Source: Allacma fusca
Lineage: Eukaryota > Arthropoda > Collembola > Symphypleona > Sminthuridae
DNA length: 64,000 nucleotides
Direction: 5' to 3'
NCBI GenBank assembly: GCA_947179485.1
Contig: OX359248.1
Span: 58,476,386 to 58,540,385, forward strand
Below, in pieces: positions 55,201-63,390 of this stretch. The notes under the pieces were generated by a model that saw only the letters and a list, made by a program, of their open reading frames with translations, was not told where the DNA came from and searched no databases. The first letter of the stretch is position 1. Each line of letters begins with the position of its first letter. The translations under genes were made by a program, and so were the position numbers.

Positions 55201-56320
55201 CGTTTGCTAAGCTCGTCCGAATCTCTTTAAGCAATGGTAATACATTTGGGCAGGCTGCCAAGGCTCAATTCTCGAATTTATGATGAATTGAAAAACTTTG
55301 GAAAAGGCGATGAAAATTACGTGACGCTCAGGTCACTTTTTAAGGTGTTTGACGAACTCTTCCGAATCTCCTTAAACTTTGGTAATACACTCGGGCAGTC
55401 TGCCAAAGCTCTTCTCAAATTTGGGATGAATTGAAATTTTTTGAAAAAAGCGATGAAAATGACGTGACGCTCAGGTCACTTTTTAAGGTGTTTGCCGAAC
55501 TCGTCCGAATCTCCTTAAACTTTGGTAATACACTCGGGCAGGCTGCCAAAGGTCAATTCTCGAATTTGAGATGAATCGAAAAACTTTAAACAGCGATGAA
55601 AATGAGGTCTCGTTGCTGTGGTCACTGTTTAACGCGTTTGCTAAGCTCGTCCGAATCTCTTTAAGCTATGGTAATACACTCGGGCTGGCTACCAAACCTC
55701 AATTCTCGAATTTGAGATGAATTGAAGAACTTTAGACAGCGATGAAAATGAGGTCTCGTTGCTGTGGTCACTGTTTGACGCGTTTGCTAAGCTCGTCCGA
55801 ATCTCTTTAAGCTATGGTAATACATTTGGGCAGGCTGCCAAGGCTCAATTCTCGAATTTATGATGAATTGAAAAACTTTGGAAAAGGCGATGAAAATGAC
55901 GTGACGCTCAGGTCACTTTTTAAGGTGTTTGACGAACTCTTCCGAATCTCCTTAAACTTTGGTAATACACTCGGGCAGGCTGCCAAAGGTCAACTCTCGA
56001 ATTTGAGATGAATCGAAAAACTTTAAACAGCGATGAAAATGAGGTCTCGTAGCTGTGGTCACTGTTTAACGCGTTTGCTAAGCTCGTCCGAATCTCTTTA
56101 AGCTATGGTAATACATTTGGGCAGGCTGCCAAGGCTCAATTCTCGAATTTATGATGAATTGAAAAACTTTGGAAAAGGCGATGAAAATGACGTGACGCTC
56201 AGGTCACTTTGTAAGGTGTTTGACGAACTCTTCCGAATCTCCTTAAACTTTGGTAATACACTCGGGCAGTCTGCCAAAGCTCTTCTCAAATTTGGGATGA
56301 ATTGAAATTTTTTGAAAAAA
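52118..56320 (+). repeat. 4203-bp tandem segmental unit, copy 2 (29 monomers)
   Basis: Second copy of 47915-52117 with no net indel. Differences noticed are single bases: gtttactaagc near 52597, tttggaacagg near 53855 and ctcgagcttgctacc near 54234. At its right end the array returns to an ordinary C monomer (gaaattttttg), whereas copy 1 ends in the hybrid. Confidence 0.9.
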
Positions 56321-58035
56321 GCGATGAAAATGACGTGACGCTCAGGTCACTTTTTAAGGTGTTTGCCGAACTCGTCCGAATCTCCTTAAACTTTGGTAAT
56401 ACACTCGGGCAGGCTGCCAAAGGTCAATTCTCGAATTTGAGATGAATCGAAAAACTTTAAACAGCGATGAAAATGAGGTCTGGTTGCTGTGGTCACTGTT
56501 TAACGCGTTTGCTAAGCTCGTCCGAATCTCTTTAAGCTATGGTAATACACTCGGGCTGGCTACCAAACCTCAATTCTCGAATTTGAGATGAATTGAAAAA
56601 CTTTAAACAGCGATGAACATGGCGTGGCGTTTAGGACACTTTTTTAAAGGTGTTTGCCGAACTCGTCCAAATCTCCTCAAGTTTTGGGATTACACTCGGG
56701 CAATCTGCCAAAGATCAATTCTTGAATTTGATATAAATCGAGAAACTTAAAACAGCGATGAAAATGAGGTCTCGTTGCTGTGGTCACTGTTTAACGTGTT
56801 TGCTAAGCTCGTCCAGATCTCTTCAAACTTTGGTAATACACTCGGGCAGGCTGCCCAAGCTCAATTCTCGAATTTGAGATGAATCGAAAAACTTCGAACA
56901 TAGCGATGAACGAGGTGGCGTTTAGGACACTTTTTAAGGTGTTTGCCGAACTCGTCCGAACCTCCTTAAACTTTGGTAACACACTCGGGCAGTCTGCCAA
57001 AGCTCTTCTCAAATTTGGGATGAATTGAAATTTTTTGAAAAAAGCGATGAATATGACGTGACGCTCAGATCACTTTTTAAGGTGTTTGCCGAACTCGTCC
57101 GAATCTCCTTAAACTTTGGTAACACACTCGGGCAGTCTGCCAAAGCTCTTCTCAAATTTGGGATGAATTGAAATTTTTTGAAAAAAGCGATGAATATGAC
57201 GTGACGCTCAGATCACTTTTTAAGGTGTTTGCCGAACTCGTCCGAATCTCCTTAAACTTTGGTAATACACTCGGGCAGGCTGCCAAAGGTCAATTCTCGA
57301 ATTTGAGATGAATCGAAAAACTTTAAACAGCGATGAAAATGAGGTCTCGTTGCTGTGGTCACTGTTTAACGCGTTTGCTAAGCTCGTCCGAATTTTTTTA
57401 AGCTATGGTAATACACTCGAGCTGGCTACCAAACCTCAATTCTCGAATTTGAGATGAATTGAAGAACTTTAGACAGCGATGAAAATGAGGTCTCGTTGCT
57501 GTGGTCACTGTTTAACGCGTTTGCTAAGCTCGTCCGAATCTCTTTAAGCTATGGTAATACATTTGGGCAGGCTGCCAAGGCTCAATTCTCGAATTTATGA
57601 TGAATTGAAAAACTTTGGAAATGGCGATGAAAATGACGTGACGCTCAGGTCACTTTTTAAGGTGTTTGACGAACTCTTCCGAATCTCCTTAAACTTTGGT
57701 AATACACTCGGGCAGTCTGCCAAAGCTCTTCTCAAATTTGGGATGAATTGAAATTTTTTGAAAAAAGCGATGAAAATGACGTGACGCTCAGGTCACTTTT
57801 TAAGGTGTTTGCCGAACTCGTCCGAATCTCCTTAAACTTTGGTAATACACTCAGGCCGGCTGCCAAAGCTGAATTCTCGAATTTGAGATGAATTGAAGAA
57901 CTTTAGACAGCGATGAAAATGAGGTCTCGTTGCTGTGGTCACTGTTTAACGCGTTTGCTAAGCTCGTCCGAATCTCTTTAAGCTATGGTAATACACTCGG
58001 GCTGGCTACCAAACCTCAATTCTCGAATTTGAGAT
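56321..58035 (+). repeat. Satellite segment with E-F-G run and a locally duplicated C-type monomer
   Basis: The order is C-B-D, then E-F-G (about 56590-57021), then two C-type monomers in a row (57022-57164 and 57165-57309), then B-D-A-C-D-D. G and the first C share the private ggtaacacactcgg and the tail agctcttctcaaatttgg. A 143-bp module was therefore copied in place, the smallest amplification step visible in the window. Confidence 0.78.
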
Positions 58036-58614
58036 GAATTGAAAAACTTTAAACAGCGATGAACATGGCGTGGCGTTTAGGACACTTTTTTAAAGGTGTT
58101 TGCCGAACTCGTCCGAATCTCCTCAAGTTTTGGGATTACACTCGGGCAATCTGCCAAAGATCAATTCTTGAATTTGATATAAATCGAGAAACTTAAAACA
58201 GCGATGAAAATGAGGTCTCGTGGCTGTGTTTACTGTTTAACGTGTTTGCTAAGCTCGTCCAGATCTCTTCAAACTTTGGTAATACACTCGGGCAGGCTGC
58301 CCAAGCTCACATCTCGAATTTGAGATGAATCGAAAAACTTCAAACATAGCGATGAACGAGGTGGCGTTTAGGACACTTTCTAAGGTGTTTGCCGAACTCG
58401 TCCGAACCTCCTTTAACTTTGGCACTACACTCGGGCATTCTGCGAAAGCTTAATTCTCGATTTTGAGATGAATTGAAAAACTTTTGACAAATCGATGAAA
58501 ATGACTTGACGCCCACCTCACTTTTTAAGATGTTTGACGAACTCGTCCGAATCTTCTTAAACTTTGGAAATAAACTCGGGCATTCTGCCAAAGCACAATT
58601 CTCGAATTTGAGAT
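58036..58614 (+). repeat. Diverged E-F-G-H block near the array edge
   Basis: Four diverged monomers (579 bp) correspond to the first four of the 1191-2057 cassette but carry their own changes: cgtggctgtgtttac, gctcacatctcg, cactttctaagg, and H ending gggcattctgcc. The I and J monomers of the internal cassette are missing. Instead a B-like monomer beginning gaatcgaaaaactggaaaaag follows. Confidence 0.8.
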
Positions 58615-59483
58615 GAATCGAAAAACTGGAAAAAGCGATGAAAATGAGGTCTCGTTGCTGTGGTCACTGTTTAACGCGTTTGCTAAGCTCGTCCGAATCT
58701 CTTTAAGCTATGGTAATACATTTGGGCAGGCTGCCAAGGCTCAATTCTCGAATTTATGATGAATTGAAAAACTGGAAAAGGCGATGAAAATGACGTGACG
58801 CTCAGGTCACTTTTTAAGGTGTTTGACGAACTCTTCCGAATCTCCTTAAACTTTGGTAATACACTCGGGCAGGCTGCCAAAGGTCAATTCTCGAATTTGA
58901 GATGAATTGAAGAACTTTAGACAGCGATGAAAATGAGGTCTCGTTGCTGTGGTCACTGTTTAACGCGTTTGCTAAGCTCGTCCGAATCTCTTTAAGCTAT
59001 GGTAATACATTTGGGCAGGCTGCCAAGGCTCAATTCTCGAATTTATGATGAATTGAAAAACTTTGGAAAAGGCGATGAAAATGACGTGACGCTCAGGTCA
59101 CTTTTTAAGGTGTTTGACGAACTCTTCCGAATCTCCTTAAACTTTGGTAATACACTCGGGCAGTCTGCCAAAGCTCTTCTCAAATTTGGGATGAATTGAA
59201 ATTTTTTGAAAAAAGCGATGAAAATGACGTGACGCTCAGGTCACTTTTTAAGGTGTTTGCCGAACTCGTCCGAATCTCCTTAAACTTTGGTAATACACTC
59301 GGGCAGGCTGCCAAAGGTCAATTCTCGAATTTGAGATGAATCGAAAAACTTTAAACAGCGATGAAAATGAGGTCTGGTTGCTGTGGTCACTGTTTAACGC
59401 GTTTGCTAAGCTCGTCCGAATCTCTTTAAGCTATGGTAATACACTCGGGCTGGCTACCAAACCTCAATTCTCGAATTTGAGAT
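58615..59483 (+). repeat. Ordinary satellite monomers between the two edge E-H blocks
   Basis: B, A, D, A, C, B order. The first A has a shortened aaaactggaaaaggcg (two bases lost). No other feature is seen. Confidence 0.75.
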
Positions 59484-59979
59484 GAATTGAAAAACTTTAA
59501 ACAGCGATGAACATGGCGTGGCGTTTAGGACACTTTTTTAAAGGTGTTTGCCGAACTCGTCCGAATCTCCTCAAGTTTTGGGATTACACTCGGGCAATCT
59601 GCCAAAGATCAATTCTTGAATTTGATATAAATCGAGAAACTTAAAACAGCGATGAAAATGAGGTCTCGTTGCTGTGGTCACTGTTTAACGTGTTTGCTAA
59701 GCTCGTCCAGATCTCTTCAAACTTTGGTAATACACTCGGGCAGGCTGCCCAAGCTCACATCTCGAATTTGAGATGAATCGAAAAACTTCAAACATAGCGA
59801 TGAACGAGGTCCCGTTTAGGACACTTTTTAAGGTGTTTGCCGAACTCGTCCGAACCTCCTTTAACTTTGGCACTACACTCGGGCATTCTGCGAAAGCTTA
59901 ATTCTCGATTTTGAGATGAATTGAAAAACTTTTGACAAATCGATGAAAATGACTTGACGCCCACCTCACTTTTTAAGAT
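59484..59979 (+). repeat. Terminal E-F-G-H block, last monomer truncated at the retroelement
   Basis: It repeats the 58036 block, including gctcacatctcg in F, and has gaacgaggtcccg in G. The final H monomer stops after cctcactttttaagat at 59979, where an intact H continues gtttgacgaactcg. The next bases belong to the Penelope-like element, so this is the right end of the satellite array. Confidence 0.88.
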
Positions 59980-60258
59980 TTTTAATTAGTTAAAGACGCG
60001 AAGTGAAATATATATAATATATTAAATAAGGGTAGAAGTTCACTTTTTAACACAAGGCTTATATTTTATTCGCAGCAACGTTTCGAGCTTTTACTCTTCG
60101 TCAGGCAAATGATATACTAGTAGTAACATTCAATATAATGCATACTACAATCAATAAAAATTGAAAAATTGAAATTATTGATTTTTCGATTATTTAAAAT
60201 AATCATAATAAACTATTTTTTAAAAATATGAATTAGTTAAGCCATTTAAAAAAATTTT
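59980..60258 (-). repeat. PLE 3' terminal direct repeat (pLTR), 279 bp
   Basis: It aligns base for base with 63085-63363 at a constant offset of 3105. I found no mismatch when reading both. It begins ttttaattagttaaagacgc and ends gccatttaaaaaaatttt on the plus strand. It is AT-rich and contains aattagttaa at both ends (59984 and 60231). It carries the hammerhead motif at 60068-60110 and an 11-base stretch tcactttttaa (60040-60050) that also occurs in the satellite monomers. Confidence 0.92.
60068..60110 (-). ncRNA. Hammerhead ribozyme motif (minimal, PLE type) in 3' pLTR
   Basis: On the minus strand the order is: stem I strand atttgc; conserved core CTGACGA (60104-60098, fits CUGANGA); stem II GAG/CTC closing a short loop; GAAAC (60084-60080); GTT; and the stem I return strand, which pairs with atttgc through gc and gaat with a 3-base bulge (tgc). 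The proposed cleavage point is after the second T of GTT (60077). Stem III is only AC/GT, a self-complementary ACGT, so it cannot close within one molecule. This is the arrangement described for animal PLE hammerheads thought to act as dimers. The orientation matches the element's transcript. Activity is inferred. Confidence 0.8.
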
Positions 60259-60321
60259 GGCTAAGATAACCCCGGGATTGCCACACCCGTCGAACTTTCG
60301 TCCTGAGGTTTCGATGTTTCC
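60259..60321 (-). other. PLE 3' untranslated stretch between stop codon and 3' pLTR
   Basis: 63 bp that is much more GC-rich (ccccgggattgcc, acccgtcgaac) than the surrounding pLTR. It has no counterpart beside the 5' pLTR. It lies just downstream of the TAA stop (60324-60322). A role in template recognition by the reverse transcriptase is possible for this position but not shown. Confidence 0.6.
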
Positions 60322-63045
60322 TTAATATGTAAATTTGATGTTTAGTCCAGGTAATGCATTAGAATTGAAGAAATGGATCATTCGGTTTTCGGTTTCAATT
60401 CTGACTTTTTCATCTCTTGAAGCGTACTTCAATCCAGTAACTAGCATATCATCCACACTATGTCCAGTTAGATTAAAATGTTGGGAAACATTTTTATACT
60501 GTTTATTCAACACATCCCTCCTGTGTTCCGCAAATCTATCCCCAAGATGTCTTTCCGTTTGCCCTATATATATTACATCAGGGCATTTGTTGCATTTAAT
60601 AGCGTATATCAACGACTTTGATTCACATGTAAATTCTTGTTTGAGATGTATTGTCCTCTTCAAGTTTGTCACCGTAGATAGTTTCAAAGTATGTTTGCAG
60701 GTGACGCATCGTTTACCTCTTTTGCATGGAAATGTGCCTGGTGTTGTTAGTATAGGTGCTTTGGTAATTGATGTGCGGACAAGTAATTGCTTTAAGTTTG
60801 GGGCCCGGCGAAAAGATTTCATAGGTGGCAGTGGAATAATTTGAGAACCGGTAGAATTAGGGATTATTGACTTATATAGCATAATAGCATCATAGGCTAA
60901 CACACGTGCAAGTGGAGAATAGTTAAGTACTAAAGGAATTCGTTCTGTTGTTACATTTTGTCGTGGGTTGGTTTTGTTAATTAATTCTTCTCTCGAAATT
61001 GATCTGCATTTGTTTATAGCTTCTTTGATAAGGTTTTCGGGATAATGCCGATTAATAAAGTGTGTTGACATTATTTTAGCTTGGTTTTCAAACTCATCAA
61101 TTCGGCTACATATTCTTCTTAAACGTAGAAACTGTGAATAAGGAATTGCATTCAAAGTAGATTTTGGATGATATGAATAGTATGACACATACGTGTGTGA
61201 ATCTGTGGGCTTCGTATAGATGGTTGTTTGAATAGTGTCACTTAATTGGTCCGGAATAATCAATACATCGAGAAATGGGGCTGATGTCTCATATATTTTA
61301 AATTCAAATTTTATAGAATCATGTGAAGTTGTAAACTCTTGAATATACAAATGAAGTTCGTCTTTGGAGCATGAAAATAATTTGAGCAAATCATCAATAT
61401 ATCTTAAATCCAAGTCCGGTTTAGCTCCATGATACGCCTGATTAAATTGTGCCTCCAAATATGCCATGAATAAGCAAGCAACAACTGGGCCCATCTTAGT
61501 GCCCATTGGAACACCCTTGGTCTGTTTGAAATACATCGAGTTGAATTCAAATTCAGTGAGGTCAAGGACAAGTTCTGTGAGACGTATTATTACTGAAGTT
61601 GGAATGTCAGTATTAGGAGTTTGACCCAAAAAATATTTAATGGAAGTAAGTATATCTTGATGTGGTATGTTTGTATATAGTGCGACTACATCCATTATTA
61701 CAATATATCGTCCATGTCCTTGAAATTTAAATTGAGCCAGTTTCTTGAGTAAATCATTAGTATCTTTGAGATAAGTCGGCGTTGATTTCAGTATAGGTTG
61801 TAAAATAGTATCAAGAAATGAAGAAATTAATTCTGTTGTACTATTTACTGATGAGATGATTGGTCTACCTGGATTATTTGGTTTATGGATTTTTGGGAGA
61901 CAGTAAAATTTCGGACACCTTGGCTTCTTGCTAATCAGATTGATTGCTTCCCTTGGAAGTTGTCCATTACGAATCATTTCAGAAATTGTTTCCGTTACGA
62001 TGTCTTGGCTTTCAATTGTCGGTTCTTCTGTCAATGGAATGTAATACGATTGGTCAGATAACTGACGCATACATTCTTCAATATACAGATCCTTTCGCCA
62101 AACAACCGTGGCCCCACCTTTGTCGGCAGGTTTAATGACAATATCATCACGTGATTTCAGTTCTTTGATAGCGTTGGATTCTTCAATACTGATATTTGAT
62201 TTTACTCTAAGTTTTGAACTCACTTTTGTATTAACAAGTGTTTTAACTTCTTCGATATAATGTGCAAGTGATGGGTACTCCGTTTTAGGTGGATTCCAAG
62301 AACTTTTTTCACGGACAATGTTTTCCAGTATACCCGCAACGCCATCTTTAGGATCTGGATTTGCGTATTGGTTGTTGTGAAAATGCGATTTAATATTAAT
62401 TCTTCTAAAAAATGCTTCAAAGTCTTGGTTTACAACGAATGTGTCTACGTTTGGTGTTGGAGAAAATTTTAAACCCTTTTGTAAAAGTTTCATCTCTGCT
62501 TTAGAAAGTGGCAGATCCTCAGGAATGGTTACAACTGATTTCTCATTTTTATCGTCGGCAGTCATTTTGGAAGTTGTTTGCATGGGCATCTTCTTTATTT
62601 TGTTTTGTTTGTATAAACTATAAACATGATTGTTCAATTTTTGAGCAAAAGATACGATCAAGTTGAACGATGACAATGGAGTTGATTGGCGCAGAGATGA
62701 TTTGAAATAAGAGATTTCTTCGGTAAGATGGCACTTCTTCCTTCTATAGTCACACAGGATTTGTTTCATTAATTTCAAGGAGCAACACCGCAGGTTTCTT
62801 AAAATGGCCTCATGATCTGATTCAACGCATGTTGATGTAAATTTAAGTCGAAATCCTTTAGGTATATATCCTACATCCACACAATTAGATAAAAATCCGA
62901 TGTGTGACACTATTTTCGACTTTTTAAAAATACTTGTTAAATATTTTTGCGCTAATGTTTGAACATGATCTGGATATAATCTAGTTGCATATTTAAAAAC
63001 AGCAAAATGATTTGTACGACGATTCAGAATAATTTCTACACTCAT
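60322..63045 (-). CDS. Penelope-like element polyprotein: reverse transcriptase with GIY-YIG endonuclease
   Basis: 907 residues with no internal stop. It copies the element RNA and nicks the target DNA. Residues 1-300 are a basic N-terminal region typical of PLE proteins, with no catalytic motif I recognise. Reverse transcriptase motifs follow in order: KPADKGGA (305-312), KIHKP...GRPIISS (385-399), the first catalytic Asp at 452 in MDVVALYTNIP, TKGVPMGTKMGP (509-520), YIDD (549-552, the second and third catalytic Asp residues) and FLDVLI (591-596). A Cys/His cluster at 774-785 (C774, C780, C783, H785) resembles the zinc-binding linker. The GIY-YIG domain starts near 812: Y814, C818/C821, YIG 826-828, R837, EHR 840-842 and a candidate catalytic Glu at 884 or 886. 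All key residues look present. The ATG at 63045 has A at -3. A spliced or upstream start cannot be excluded, because some PLEs carry a small intron near the 5' end. Confidence 0.95.
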   Translation of the reverse strand: MSVEIILNRRTNHFAVFKYATRLYPDHVQTLAQKYLTSIFKKSKIVSHIGFLSNCVDVGYIPKGFRLKFTSTCVESDHEAILRNLRCCSLKLMKQILCDYRRKKCHLTEEISYFKSSLRQSTPLSSFNLIVSFAQKLNNHVYSLYKQNKIKKMPMQTTSKMTADDKNEKSVVTIPEDLPLSKAEMKLLQKGLKFSPTPNVDTFVVNQDFEAFFRRINIKSHFHNNQYANPDPKDGVAGILENIVREKSSWNPPKTEYPSLAHYIEEVKTLVNTKVSSKLRVKSNISIEESNAIKELKSRDDIVIKPADKGGATVVWRKDLYIEECMRQLSDQSYYIPLTEEPTIESQDIVTETISEMIRNGQLPREAINLISKKPRCPKFYCLPKIHKPNNPGRPIISSVNSTTELISSFLDTILQPILKSTPTYLKDTNDLLKKLAQFKFQGHGRYIVIMDVVALYTNIPHQDILTSIKYFLGQTPNTDIPTSVIIRLTELVLDLTEFEFNSMYFKQTKGVPMGTKMGPVVACLFMAYLEAQFNQAYHGAKPDLDLRYIDDLLKLFSCSKDELHLYIQEFTTSHDSIKFEFKIYETSAPFLDVLIIPDQLSDTIQTTIYTKPTDSHTYVSYYSYHPKSTLNAIPYSQFLRLRRICSRIDEFENQAKIMSTHFINRHYPENLIKEAINKCRSISREELINKTNPRQNVTTERIPLVLNYSPLARVLAYDAIMLYKSIIPNSTGSQIIPLPPMKSFRRAPNLKQLLVRTSITKAPILTTPGTFPCKRGKRCVTCKHTLKLSTVTNLKRTIHLKQEFTCESKSLIYAIKCNKCPDVIYIGQTERHLGDRFAEHRRDVLNKQYKNVSQHFNLTGHSVDDMLVTGLKYASRDEKVRIETENRMIHFFNSNALPGLNIKFTY

Positions 63046-63084
63046 TTTAGAAAGTAAAGGGTGGCGTCACAATAATAGTTATAG
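63046..63084 (-). other. PLE 5' leader between 5' pLTR and ATG
   Basis: 39 bp of non-repeated sequence (minus strand actataactattattgtgac, then a pyrimidine-rich ccctttactttctaaa directly before the ATG). The pyrimidine run would suit a splice acceptor, but no donor can be assigned with confidence. Confidence 0.5.
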
Positions 63085-63363
63085 TTTTAATTAGTTAAAG
63101 ACGCGAAGTGAAATATATATAATATATTAAATAAGGGTAGAAGTTCACTTTTTAACACAAGGCTTATATTTTATTCGCAGCAACGTTTCGAGCTTTTACT
63201 CTTCGTCAGGCAAATGATATACTAGTAGTAACATTCAATATAATGCATACTACAATCAATAAAAATTGAAAAATTGAAATTATTGATTTTTCGATTATTT
63301 AAAATAATCATAATAAACTATTTTTTAAAAATATGAATTAGTTAAGCCATTTAAAAAAATTTT
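63085..63363 (-). repeat. PLE 5' terminal direct repeat (pLTR), 279 bp
   Basis: It is identical to 59980-60258. In element orientation it lies upstream of the ORF. Its last part carries an AT-rich atatattatatatattt run about 65-85 bp before the ATG that could help promoter function, but I cannot assign a start site. On the outer side it adjoins ttaaatgttaatt and then the 12-bp minisatellite. Confidence 0.92.
63173..63215 (-). ncRNA. Hammerhead ribozyme motif (minimal, PLE type) in 5' pLTR
   Basis: Same motif as 60068-60110, shifted by 3105 bp with every base conserved: CTGACGA at 63209-63203, GAAAC at 63189-63185, proposed cleavage after 63182. Two copies in one transcript could pair through their ACGT stem III segments. 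Cleavage at both would release a unit of 3105 nt containing the ORF. That processing model is inference from the family. Confidence 0.8.
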
Positions 63364-63390
63364 TTAAATGTTAATTAAATTAGTTAAGCC
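63364..63390. other. Junction between PLE and minisatellite, with a copy of the pLTR end motif
   Basis: After the pLTR ends, ttaaatgttaattaaa leads into aattagttaagcc (63378-63390). The same 13 bases occur inside the pLTR end at 63336-63348. The minisatellite unit itself contains tagttaagc, so the pLTR end and the tandem repeat share sequence at the joint. Confidence 0.7.

Larger units (their letters stand above)
1..59979 (+). repeat. Satellite DNA array, 143-148 bp monomers in a complex higher-order structure
   Basis: The sequence is a head-to-tail array with no unrelated insertion. All monomers run in one direction. Class A is 145 bp, B and D 146 bp and C 143 bp, so the A-B dimer is 291 bp. 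Best conserved across classes are gcgatgaaaatga, the ggtaatacactcgggc region and the near-palindrome around ttctcgaattt. Classes differ in the first 80 bp: A has gacgaactcttccg, B/D have gaggtctcgttgctgtgg, C has gaaattttttgaaaaaagcg, and E-J are diverged. Neighbour rules are strict: an A ending agctcttctcaaatttgg is followed by C, and an A ending aattctcgaatttgag by B or D. No coding capacity is evident. A centromeric or heterochromatic location is inferred from array size and is not shown by the sequence. Confidence 0.97.
59980..63363 (-). mobile_element. Penelope-like retroelement (PLE), structurally complete, 3384 bp
   Basis: The element reads right to left: 5' pLTR (63085-63363), 39-bp leader, one ORF (63045-60322), 63-bp 3' untranslated stretch, 3' pLTR (59980-60258). 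A single protein with a telomerase-like reverse transcriptase and a C-terminal GIY-YIG endonuclease, flanked by direct repeats carrying hammerhead motifs, is diagnostic of endonuclease-bearing Penelope-like elements. It has no gag, integrase or RNase H, which excludes LTR retrotransposons. The ORF is intact and the two pLTRs read as identical, so insertion or homogenisation is recent. No convincing target-site duplication is visible. The left flank is satellite and the right flank is a different tandem repeat. Confidence 0.93.

Noticed and set aside
415-59199. About a hundred near-identical 65-66 codon ORFs on the plus strand, one per A-containing dimer or module
   Set aside because: They span the end of a B or D monomer and the following A monomer, recur with the satellite period, and differ only as the satellite differs. 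No signal of protein-level constraint is visible. The 291-bp dimer is a multiple of three, which explains the repeated frame.
1-59979. Possible CRISPR array because of the regular repeats
   Set aside because: Units are contiguous, with no unique spacers, and repeats are about 145 bp. This is satellite DNA next to a eukaryotic retroelement.
1-59979. Hammerhead ribozyme within the satellite (tatgatgaattgaaaaac looks like the core)
   Set aside because: There is no CTGA, and no stem II between the tgatga and gaaaa parts, so the fold cannot form. Some satellites do encode hammerheads, but I see none here.
60335-60844. 169-codon plus-strand ORF
   Set aside because: It lies entirely antisense to the GIY-YIG end of the PLE protein and has no recognisable motif. 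It is a shadow of the real gene, like the shorter ORFs at 61944-62135, 62220-62420 and 62441-62623.
59980-63363. LTR retrotransposon interpretation of the direct repeats
   Set aside because: The repeats lack TG...CA ends, and there is no gag, protease, RNase H or integrase, and no primer-binding site was recognised. The protein motifs are those of Penelope-like elements.
59966-63372. Target-site duplication around the PLE
   Set aside because: Only T-rich similarity (tttttaa) is found on both sides and it is not directly abutting the element on the left. This is too weak in such AT-rich sequence.
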